A stretch of DNA of 64,000 nucleotides from Sipunculus nudus. Lineage: Eukaryota > Annelida > Sipuncula > Golfingiida > Sipunculidae. Below, in pieces: positions 1 to 12,200 of the stretch. The stretch is taken from positions 19,055,664-19,119,663 of the forward strand of contig CM049315.1 in the NCBI GenBank assembly GCA_026874595.1, in the 5' to 3' direction. The translations under genes and the position numbers were made by a program. Under the pieces are notes generated by a model. The model saw nothing but the letters and a program-made list of their open reading frames with translations. It was not told the origin of the DNA and did not search any database. Numbering within the stretch: the stretch's first letter is position 1; each line of letters opens with the position of its first letter.

Positions 1-184
1 AGATCTAAGATACATTTGCGATTTACATACAATATATGTACAATAATCCTTTTAACAGTCAAACTGTCTCATTCTTAAGTTTATCTAAGTTTCTTATAAA
101 ATACAAAGGAAACAACTTTCCAAATATTTTTTTAATATGAGTTAAATAAAATCTGATTAATATACTTATTATTTAATCTTTCAG

Positions 185-227
185 TTGGCTTGTGTATCTT
201 ACTCTGATAACGGAGAGCCTCAGACTC
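185..227 (+). CDS. ARAP: ARAP exon 1 of window (ankyrin region)
   Basis: Acceptor ctttcag, donor C|gtaagt. Reads LACVSYSDNGEPQT plus one base. Joined to the next exon it gives QTPLQIAKAAGKDIQV, a recognisable ankyrin TPLxIA helix. Ends in phase 1. Confidence 0.8.
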
Positions 228-3200
228 GTAAGTAAAACCTTGAATATTAGGGGTCAGGTTCAGCATAGTGGTTAACGGGCTATAAGATACATAAAGTAGA
301 CTGTGAATCGGGAACTAAGCCTCAGGGGGGATAGAAAACCATGTCAGTTAGACTTCAGCTAGAAACCCAGTATCTTGAAAGGTAATAATAGCATGCATTA
401 CCTCAAACATTACCTTTTATATCTTTGTCATACATTATAATAGAATCAACGTATTCCTCATTCTTAATCAATGGAAAATAAAATCTGTGTTGGCTTTTAC
501 CCCCTTATATTTAGGGCCCTAGCTAGGTTGATGCTAACAGTTTACAGGTTGCCATTTGTCCATCTGTCATGCCCTGTGTTAATAAGCAGTTGCTTAGATA
601 TTATCTTAAAAATCTTATCAAAATGAGAAGATTTGTAATAATGAATTAACAGTCAGGCATTTTTGAATTTATCAACAGAGAACAAAAAATACAAATATAT
701 GATATTCCAATTCAGTTTTGGACTTGTTCATCTTGACAACTCATTTCTGTTTTCCCTGTATTTTATCAGATGATTTTATCACTCCACCTCAGTGGGGATA
801 ATTGCTATGAACTCAACCACCAGTGAGTTCAGGGATGTGTAGGGTGTCAGTGATATTTCCTTACACATAAAATAGATACAGATAAGTACCCTGTTCTTTT
901 AATCAAGAACTTAATCACTGGAGACCCTGAGATTCCTCAGATGTTTACTAGATAGTCCAAACAGAAACAGCAGGCATAAAACACCAGACAGGACTGTAGT
1001 AGTGCTGTCACATCACAAGCAGCACAGCCTCTGAAGTCTATTGACTGCTTCATGCTCAGGTTACATGTAGCAGATGGTATTATGCTTTCATTGGCTTTTT
1101 GGTCTGATATATCCTTACCAGTAAGCTGTGTACATTATTTGTCACTAGCATGTCAAGGATATTATGTGTCCACTGTGCAAAGGTATGAGCTGTAAATATA
1201 TAGGACTGAAGAGTTGATAGCTGCAAAACATCAGCTGATTTGTGAGCACAGTGAGCTTTTCATTTTGTATATACATTGTATTTATATGTATGTATTTTTG
1301 TATGTTTGTATATGCGTGTTTATAAATGTTTACTTATGATATGTATATGGGCTTAACATCATATGGTTTTGTTTTCAACAATATTTCATAGGATGATTGA
1401 GTTACTGTATATTACTTTTGAGTCAAACCAGCAATGAGTTAAAATTTAACATGATTATAGATATTTATGGTAATACCTCTTTTGTTTCTCAGAGCCATCT
1501 AGTGTCAGAATTTTAACCATCTCAGATGATTTAAATATCTCTCTATCTGATTAAATGTTTTAATCATATTTGTGCTAGTTGAGGTGAAAATATTGAGTGC
1601 TATTCACATTAGCAGCCAGTTCCAGTGTATGAGGGTATACATAACAAATTATATAGTGTAAATTGTCTAATTCACATGTTATGTATTTCACTGAAGGAAC
1701 ATAAGATGGTGATGATATGAAGTAGTAGTATTACTGTAATTATTAGTGAAACAGTTTTCCAGGTACTCATTGTGCTGATTTTGAGCCTCAAACTATATAC
1801 TCTCTAGAAAGAGTGAGTGAATTCATGTTACTTTGTGATAATATGAAATAATTTGTAACAAGAATAATACTGATTTATTGTCTTCTTTGGGAGGGTATAT
1901 GTTCATCTCCATTTGTGTGTGTGTTTGTTCTCAGTGTAACTCGTGCATTCATGAACAGAAACTCATGAAATGTTCAGGGTATTTCGGGAATAGGCCATTG
2001 AAGATCTTGGTGTGGATCTGGCACATAATCTGGATTCAGGACATCATCAATCAATATTCAATCATGTAGAGTCACTTATGCATGAATGAACCTGGGCATA
2101 TGAGCTGAATAAGTGAATGCAAACAGAATTTTGGGAGCATCCAACAATAGGAACCCCCAACATCATGGAGGCTTGCATTCCTTAAAATGCAGATTGATTA
2201 CAAATTTGGTTGGGTTCTTAAATATTTGGAATTGGTAACATAAAAATAAATTTAAAAGTCATAGGAAAAAAAAATTATTCTAAACATATATAACATATCA
2301 CTTGGCTGTTTTTATGTTATGCTTTCTGTGTACCTGCATATGTCAGTATTTATGTTTTTAACTATTTTTAACATTTTTTTGCAGCTTTACAAATAGCAAA
2401 AGCTGCAGGAAAGGATATTCAAGTGGTAAGTGTCAAAGGTCAAATGTCAAGGTGCACCCATTTAATTTTTTCCCCTTTTTGCATAAATGTTTAATGGAAT
2501 CTTCAGTTAGTTTGTGTGTCATTGGTATTTGTACAAGGAAATATTTTTAGTTCTTTATTTTAAACATAATTTTGTTTTATGTTAGATTTTTACAAGCAAA
2601 AATAGTTTCTCAGAATAGAGGAAATACTGTCTACATGGATAGCATTACCACCTGCTATTGTGATAAAAAATGGTATATTAAAAAGTACACTAACATGTAC
2701 ATCATTGAAGTACATCATTAGTATGAAAATATGTTAACAAAAAAAGCCCTCTTGGTGTATCAGCCAGATTTGTAATTTATTTGTTTGGTAAGGCTAACAT
2801 ATGATCATAATTAAGGGGATAATAATATTCAGGTTAGGTTTTTAGTTGAAGAAATGATAAAATCAAGGCAAGACTAATATTTCAGGTAAAAACTAAAGTA
2901 TAGCATTAAGGTTAGCTTTAATATTTGAGACTAGTGTAATATTTAAGGCAAGACCAAACCTAAATTTTAGAGTAACATTAAGACAAGAATATTAATTTTC
3001 TGAGGGGAGGGTAAAATTTAAGGCAAGAGTAAACCTTAATTTAAGAATAACATTAAAGATGAGAAAATAGAGTAAAATTTAAGATGAGAATATTCATTTT
3101 CTTAGGTAAGGGTAATATTAAAGGGAAGATTCATTTATAAGGTAAGGCTTATATTTAAATAAAGGCTCTTTTTGAAGGTAAGGCTAGTATTTAAGGTAAA

Positions 3201-6200
3201 GTTAACACTGATAATCATGATGTTTCCAGGAACTGCTGCTACAGAATGGAGCTGAGGAGTGTGTGAGGATACAGGAGGAAGAGGAAAATCTGCTCAATCA
3301 GGTCAGTGAGGCAGCTTCAAGCTCAAAATCATTATAGATCCCATAAATTGATAAAAAAAAATTAAAGTAGTTAAGAAGATGCAGCTTAGACATCAGAGCA
3401 GCTGGTGGATAAGTCATACGACTACATACAGAGGCAAAAGTCTCCAGTTTAAATGCTGTCATAGGACTACATACAGAGGCAAAGGTCTCTAGTTCAAATG
3501 CTGTCATAGGACTACATACAGAGGCAAAGGTCTTTAGTTCAAATGCTGTCATAGGACTACATACAGAGGCAAAGGTCTCTGGTTCAAATGCTGTCATAGG
3601 ACTACATACAGAGGCAAAGGTCTCTAGTTCAAATGCTGTCATAGGACTACATACAGAGGCAAAGGTCTCTAGTTCAAATGCTGTCATAGGACTACATACA
3701 GAGGCAAAGGTCTCAAGTTCAAATGCTGTCATAGGACTACATACAGAGGCAAAGGTCTCTAGTTCAAATGCTGTCATGGGACTACATACAGAGGCAGAGG
3801 TCTCTAGTTCAAATGCTGTCATAGGACTACATACAGAGGCAGAGGTCTCTAGTTCAAATGCTGTCATAGGACTACATACAGAGGCAAAGGTCTTTAGTTC
3901 AAATGCTGTCATAGGACTACATACAGAGGCAGAGGTCTCTGGTTCAAATGCTGTCATGGGACTACATACAGAAGCAAAGGTCTCTAGTTCAAATGCTGTC
4001 ATAAGACTACATACAGAGGCAAAGGTCTCTGTATGTGGGTTTCAACACAATAATCAAGTCCAGTGTGGTAACACACACGTTTATTCAGCTCCCGACGGCC
4101 ATGTTGATCTAGACACTTATTACCGTAAGAACACGTTCAAATAAGTAGTTAAGACCCCTGTAGGGGGCAGCACCTGATGGAGTGCAAACCATTACACCTC
4201 CCTTTTTCAGATTACAACACTTACGTGGATGTATGTTTAGCAGTGATATCAAAGTTATGATTAACTTGAAAATAAACATTACTCATGAAGTTACGCTTAT
4301 GATATGCATAAATAAAACAATTATACATCACCAGTCTTTGGTTTAAAGTCTCTTAATCTGATTATCATTATATAGATCTGATCCTACTTAACACTAAAGA
4401 TCATTACTACAATATTAGCACATTTCAATAAGTCTCTGCGGTGGTTTTGACACTCTGCTTGATTTTCGTACATTTGTTAAATCTGTTCCAGCTACATTGC
4501 TAGATAAATCAGTAATGGTGTCTTGCGGTTTCTGCACACTATAACGCATTTAACTCACACTTGCCATTTGCTGTTGACATGTCATTTGTTTGATCAGTAA
4601 TCACAGGATTTGGCACGGATAAATTTGTAACTGTTGGTTGCGAAATCACTGGCACAATTTCCTCCCGTTGTTGTGGAACAAATCTTTCTTGTGTTGCCAT
4701 TAAATCAACACGATTCCTCCTGTATACAGCACCGGTTTCTGTACGCACCAAATATGATCTTGGAGCAACTTTATCTAAGACAATGGCTTTGACAGACCAA
4801 TCATTTTTCTGGTGATCTCGCACTCTCACAATATCATCCTGCTGAAGTGGTGGCAACTGGTTAGCACCTTTGTCAAAATAGAATTTCTGCTGCTTCTTGT
4901 TAGCTTCCTTCATTGTCCTAACTTCATCATAATTACGCATTTTTAGCATCTGGTCAGTGATGGGTAAATTAGATCTCAACTTTCTGCCCATTAATAATTC
5001 AGCTGGAGACAATTCTCCCAGAATTGGAGTTGTCCTGTATGCTAGAATTCCTAGAAAAGGGTCTTCGCCACTGTGTGCTGATTTTTTCAGAATGTTCTTC
5101 ACGATCTGTACCGATTTTTCAACTTGTCCATTAGATTGTGGATACAGTGGACTTGAAGTCTGATGACTGAAGTCCCAGTCTCTAGCAAAATTAGCAAATT
5201 CATCTGAGTTGTAGCACGGACCATTATCTGAATACACTTGACGGGGTATACCGTGATGGGAAAACAGATTTTTCATTCTTATGATGACAGCTTTACTAGT
5301 CTGTCCTGAGATTCTCACAACTTCTGGGTAACATGAATAACAGTCTACTGCGATCAAGTAGTCCTTCTTATCACATACAAACAGATCTTTGGAGACCTTT
5401 TCCCATGGGCTGCCTGGTATATCATGGGGAATGAGTGGTTCTTTCGGTTGTTTGACTTAATATAAGTCAAGCATGCATCACATAATTTTACTTTGTTTTC
5501 GATGTCCTGGTTAATCATGGGCCAAAATACTGAAATCCTGGCTCTTTTCTTGCACTTTTCGATACCCATGTGTCCGGCATGTATTTTGTCGATAATACCC
5601 TTTCTCAGAGTTGGTGGTATTACCACTCTCATACCTTTCATGATGACATCATTCACTACAGAAAGCTCATCTCTGTAGTTCCAGTATGGGTGTAGTTCAC
5701 CTGAACACTGAGCTCTTTCATCAGGCCATCCATTAAGAATAGTTCTGCGCAGTTCACAAAAAGTTTCATCTTTGTCAGTTTCAGCTCGAATATTATTTAA
5801 TTTCCTGTCTGTTACTCGTAGAAACTGCATTACACTGTCTACATGAGCATTAACTTGTCTATCTATGTCATCATCTCCAGTATCTGGAAGATAATTTCTG
5901 CTAAGTGCATCAGCTGTGAACATCAGCTTGCCAGGAGTGTACTTTAAGTTAAAATCATACTTCTGTAATTTCAGTCTGAGCCTCTGTAATCTTGCTGGAC
6001 AGTCATTTAAAGGCTTACTGAATATGGGTATCAGTGGTTTATGATCAGTCTCTATTTCAATTTTCTTTCCATACACAAACTGATGAAATCTGTCACAAGC
6101 AAAAGCGATACTGAGAGCTTCTTTTTCAATTTGTGCGTATCTTTTTTCACTTTCTGTCAACGCTCTTGATGCGTAGGCTACAGGTAACCATTTATCATCA

Positions 6201-9200
6201 TCTGGAGAATCTGTCTGCAATAACACACAACCAAGACCACTCTGGCTTGCGTCTGTAGATATTTTCTGTGGTTTTCTAGTATCGTAGTATTGCAAAATTG
6301 GTTGGCTAGACACCAGAGTTTTCAGATCACACCACGCCTGTTCTTGTTCATGCTCCCATTGCCACTGAATGTTTTTCTCTAACAGCGATCTCAATGGAGC
6401 AGATCTTGTTGATAGATCTGAAATGAATCTTGCCAGGAAATTGATCATTCCTAGGAAACTCTGTAATTCAGTCTTGTTTGTTGGGCGAGCCATTTTTGTT
6501 ATGGCCTCTACTTTCTTTTCATCAGGTTTTAAACCTTGGTCAGTGTACCTGTCACCAATGAAAGTAACTTCTTTGACACCTAATTGACACTTATCCTTGT
6601 TAAACTTCAGTCCGTTCTGACGAGCTATTTCAAACACCATGTTTAGCTTTTCATCATGTTTCTCCTTTGTTTCAGCATGTACACAGATATTGTCCATGGA
6701 GATTTCTACTCCTTCTATATGCTCAAACAGGTCATACATTTTCTTTTGGAAGATTACACTTGCACAGGAAATCCCGAATGGAAGGCGCAAATATCTATAT
6801 CTTCCATATGGCGTGTTGAACGTACACAGATATGAACTGTTCTCGTCCAGTTGTAGCTGCCAATATCCAGAGCGAGCATCAAGCTTGGAGAAGAATTTAC
6901 TGCCACTGAATTTTGCTGATATTTCCTCTCTAGTAGGAAGTTTAAAATGTTCTCTTTTCACAGCCTGGTTTAAATTGCGCGGATCCAAGCACAAGCGGAT
7001 CTTACCTTGAGGTTTGTTAACTATCACTAATGAATGGACCCAATCAGTAGGTTGGTCCACCTTAGCAATCACATTCATGGCTTCCATGCGGTCAAGTTCT
7101 TGTTTTAATTTCTCATTTTAAGTCCAAATGGAACTTTACGACAGGGTTCTACTTTGGGATTTACATCATCACATGTCTGAATGGAAATCTTTCCTGGTAA
7201 ACAACCAAGCCCTTTGAAAACATCAGCATAATTTACAAAGTAGTCTTTGTATTCCTCAGGAGTTTCTGTTACAGTATACACTCTCTTAATGAGACCAAAG
7301 TCCTCACATGATTTTCTACCAAGAATGGGTGTAACATCATCTTGACATATGACAAACATTGTTGGTTGGTTCAGTTCATTTACTTTGACATTCAGCAGTG
7401 CTTTACCCTTTACTGGGACATCACCCCCATCATATGCAGTTAGCTGAACTTTACATTCATGAATTTTCACTTTCTGCTTTAACTGGCCAAAATCTTTAAC
7501 ACTCAGAATGTTTACATCGCTACCTGTGTCAAGCTTTATTGGTATGATTGTATTGTTTATCTGTACAGGTAGAATCCATGGTTTGGCATCTTTGCTATGA
7601 ACAGAGTCTATAACAAATAAATCATCATCAGTGTCATGTTGATTACTGTCCTGTTCTTCAACTGCATGTACTTTTGGCCGTGTTTTGTTCTTCGTAAAAC
7701 AAACCTGAGAGAAGTGGTCTGGCCTATTACATTTGCGACATAGCTGGCCTATGGCTGGGCATTGCCGTCCTGGTGGGTGTTTATCATAGCCACAACGACT
7801 ACATTTGCTGGTGGAGCCTGACTGATTCTGTTTTGATTGACCTGGTTTATGTTCTCTGGGTTGGCCACGCTTTTTAAATGGCTTATGTCTTCTCACTGTG
7901 TGTACTTCAGCTTTAGAGTCACTCAGTGTTTTCAAATGAAGGCTAGATGCTTCAGTGGCTTTAGCCAAGTCAACACATTTCTGTAATGTTAAATCTGCCT
8001 CTCTCAACAGTCTAGCTTTCACAGCCTGTTCTCTGACACCTTCAACTAATCTGTCTTTAAGGATACTATCTGCCAATTCTCCAAATTCACAGTTCTTTAT
8101 CAATATCTTAAGGTCGGTCAAGAATTGGTCAAACGTTTCACCCTGCTTTTGGTTTCGGTTATAGAAGGTATGTCTTTCAAGTGTTACATTTCTCTTGGGA
8201 GTACAATACGCCTCAAACTTTGAGATCAGAAACTGTAAGTCTTTCCATTGACCATTTTTTTCAATAGGGATCTCAAACGTGTTATATATTTCTTGGGCTT
8301 GCTCACCTGCACAATGAAGCAAAGTCGCGCACTGCAACTCTTGTGTTTTGGTGTTCCGGCCGCTGGCGGTCATGAAGTAACGGAACTGCTGTATCCAGCG
8401 TCGCCAATTTTCTGATGTATTACCATCAAACTACAGTTCTTTTGGTGGTGGCAAGATATCCATCGTTGTGTCCGTTTCAAAGACACTTCTGACACCATGT
8501 ATGTGGGTTTCAACACAATAATCAAGTCCAGTGTGGTAACACACACGTTTATTCAGCTCCCGACGGCCATGTTGATCTAGACACTTATTACCGTAAGAAC
8601 ACGTTCAAATAAGTAGTTAAGACAGTGCCCTGTAGGGGGCAGCACCTGATGGAGTGCAAACCATTACAGTCTCTAGTTCAAATTCTATCACAAGACTACA
8701 TACAGAGGCAAAGGTCTCTAGTTCAAGTGCTGCTGATGTATCCAAAGATAAAATGGTTTTAAGTTTTAGTAAAACATTAGAGATTCGCTCAAATGTTTTA
8801 ACTACAGGTGATGACTTCTTGAATATATGTAGTCCCTTGCTTGTAAAACCTGAAATCCAGAAGGCTTAATAACAATGTATCATTCTTATCATAAGGTTTT
8901 CTTCATCCTCATTCAATAGACAGTGCCACCAACAGGCCATAGACCTATCTTTTAAAATAAAGATGCACTATATATACTGTGAAGTGGCCGGAATCACACT
9001 ATATGTTACTGCATGGTTGTAAGATCATATCCTTCACCAAAGATTATATTCAGCGCGTTTCAATAAGGGCGTAAGTGTACATGATTGCTAATGCAATAAA
9101 AATTAATTTCTTGGTAATATCACCAGAGTGTTTTCATATGCAAGTAGTTGAACTCCAAGGCAAGAGCATACACTTGACATTATGGAGGGAAGGTATTCCT

Positions 9201-12200
9201 TCTTTAATAGCACATGCCAAAACAAAGACAGACAGTATTCAGTGGTGATAATTTGAAGAGATTGGTAGAATTTATACAGAAGCAAGAAATTTTATATATT
9301 GCTCCATGTCAACTTATCACAAGGATACTTAATTGATTGGCAACGTGTGGCAAAGTATGGCCATATCAATGGAAATTTTATCACAAGGTCACTAAATGAT
9401 TAGCACCGTGTGGTAAAGTATTGCCATATCATTGAAAAGGCAGGACATATATGGCAAATAACTTGAAGTATGTCTAACAACATAGTCTTTATTTTCAGGC
9501 AATTACAGAAAATTACAGATTTCAATATGCCTTTAATTCTGTAATACCCACTTTGGTAAATTATACTAAATTTACTGAATGAGACTAATATTTATATAAT
9601 ATAATTGTGTAGACTAGAATGATAGACTAGAAACTGTATGTCACATCACCTGTATGGGCATCAGACAGAATGTAGAATGGATGACCCTTTTGCATCTTTG
9701 AAGGCATGTGTTTGGGTGCATGCTTCATAGAGTGCTGAGGAAAGCTACAAAAATGAACAAGCCCATAGACCAGGAAGGCAAAGTATAAAGTCAGATGAGG
9801 CTCTCACAGAGTGATATCAGACTAAGAATCTTACCTTTACCTTTAACAAGATCATGAAAAAAGTCATGAAAACATTATCTTTTTTGGTTTTATGAACCCA
9901 GTGAAAATAATGATATTCACTGTCACAGGTGAGAGAAGAAAACCAGGAGTCAATGGGAGCCATGAGGGAGGAGATAGTTCACAAAGGGTTCCTGCACAAG
10001 ACTGGTGGCAACCGCAAAGGTCAGTAGAGATAAGATCACATTTGCAGCAACAATACAAGTCAAAAGAGATAATATAAGCTTAGCCATGTATACGTGACTC
10101 TGTAGGCATTATATTGGACTAGTAACCTATTTTAGTCATTATACAAGCCATACGGTGGGAATGCACTACAACAGCCATCCATCCTGTTGCATCAGTTACA
10201 TGGTAAACAGCTGATAATCTTAACATCAGGGCACAAGTGATGAATTAACACAAAAGAACACATGCAAACTCACAAACCAAAGTAATATTTTGTCTTTATG
10301 GTAAAGAATCATTTTCTTTGCCATGTACAAGTTTCCTTTCGTCCAGTAACCAATACGTGCTGTGCTTGTATTCATGCATTCAGAAATTCAACATACAATA
10401 CATGCATAGGGATTTACCAATATGCTAAGTTAAAAGGTAATTTTTTTTGCACATGGCAGGCTTTGTTAGGAAGTGTTCTAAAATAGCTACCGATTGGTCA
10501 AGTGACAGCCTACTTGTAGGCCATAAATCGTTGTCCAAAGTGACAATAATATTTGCATCCTCATCAAGTGTTACAGTGTGGTCCTCAGTGTGTAAGGTGT
10601 TAAGGCTCTCTCACATTGGCTGTAGACTGTCTAATGCCAGAGGGCCATTTGGGGATGCAGGTCTCTGTATCAGTTTACAGACTAAGGGTTAAAGTGTCTT
10701 CTATTTTATGCACATATGTAATTTAATTATTTACTTCCACTTTCACAAGACAATTATTAAATGGTGTGGAACTATTATCAGTGCAATTTAAGCAATAGAA
10801 CTATGGTTTATTAATGAGACTGACTGTTGTGGTACTGAGTGTGCTGTCTCAGGCAACTACTGGTATATGGTATTTGTATTAAAATATTTTAAAATGTATA
10901 AAAATAGTCTTGATTTTTTACAGAATTTCTGAAGAGATGGTGTGTCTTGAAGAATGGTATATTGAGTTACTATGAAAATGATAAGGCAAGTAATATTGTA
11001 TTACACACAAAAAAATTATACAATAGGTATTTGTGCTACATGCATGCTTACATGACACATAATGTTACAGAGGTTCAAGAGCTCAAGATTCCTAAAAACT
11101 ACGGTAATTAAAAAAGAGAAGTGACACTGGCAGTAAGCTGGAGAAAAGTGGCTAAATATATTTTAAAAATCATGTTAATATCTTTTAATACATAGAGGTA
11201 TTTCAGTAAATTAGAAAAAAAATGTTTATCATGATCTGTTGAATCCAGTTAATTTTGTCATTAGACATATGCATAAACAAACATTTTTAGACATGTTTGC
11301 TCTCATGGTTATATCTTGTTTGACTTCACAGACTGTTGTTGCCAGGGACAACATTCTAGAGCGTGAAATGGTAGGAGTATCGAAAACATCAGCAGACAAG
11401 TAAGCCAACATAAAATTCAAACAATGAAAAAGGAGCTTGCTTCTGTTTTGTATATCTTGTTCATGTCATTCCATTCACAATAAAATAAATAGGTCCACTG
11501 CTTGTATAGCCTGTTTCTCTCAATATTTTAACAATAAGATCAAATAAGTACTGTAATTTATGGTTGCATGTTCTTCTGATAAAACCCCAAGTTACACTGA
11601 GTTAGTGACGAAGTAAAATGGTAGATGGCAGCATTATGTCTTGTTCAGGCCCTGACTGATGTGTCTGGTGAAAAGCAGTAAAATAGTGAGAATGGCAGTC
11701 CGTATCTCCACCAGTTACAGTATTTAATCAAAAACTGTGTTTAGCTTCATATTCACAGGGTTAGATGTTTGTGATCCATACCATTTCATGTTTTGCATGA
11801 GTTCTAATTTTTGCAATCTTACTGCACACAGTGTCCTTCATTAGTAAACTAATTTAAACTGAACAAAGAGAAACTCACAGACCTCAGAACATATACTGTA
11901 TTTATGCTTTTATTGTAGGTTTCCCTATGCATTTGAATTGAGTACAAGAAAAAACGGAAGAATTTATTTATTTGCGGCAGAATATGAGTCTGAACGCAGA
12001 GACTGGATGAAAGTCCTTGGACAGGTAGTAGCTAAATTAATCATGTTGATGCTTAACTTTCAAGGGCTTCCACATTTCTCGAATATTAACATTTATATTG
12101 TTACCAATTGAAGGCCATAGCAAATATATGATACTAGTTTTGATTCACATATTTTCAGTAAAGTACTATGTTGTGATGATAAAGTTTCCCAGTACTGGCA

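Larger units (their letters stand above)
4030..8668 (-). mobile_element. Ty3/gypsy LTR retrotransposon, Steamer-like/Mag-type candidate, defective
   Basis: Complete 4.64-kb element read on the minus strand. LTRs are at 8498-8668 (5') and 4030-4196 (3'), ending TG...CA and flanked by the 5-bp duplication GTCTC at 4025-4029 and 8669-8673. The primer site (minus, from 8497) TGGTGTCAGAAGTG matches the complement of a tRNA-Leu 3' end. A purine tract CTGAAAAAGGGAGG precedes the 3' LTR. Gag, protease, RT, RNase H and integrase occur in order. Breaks: an in-frame stop near the gag start, a frameshift between protease and RT, and a frameshift before the integrase core. Short LTRs, a Leu primer and 5-bp duplications are features I recall for Steamer-like elements; the family assignment is inference. 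Confidence 0.93.

Noticed and set aside
3298-4144. Open frames on both strands with a 15-residue period
   Set aside because: They come from a 45-bp tandem array with a length divisible by three. The array is part of a SINE inside an ARAP intron, and both strands are equally open, so no protein is claimed.
7100-7130. Programmed frameshift between protease and RT
   Set aside because: An A-run is present, but the other frame has a stop very close by. The copy has other defects, and the related group usually uses a single gag-pol frame. Damage is the simpler reading.
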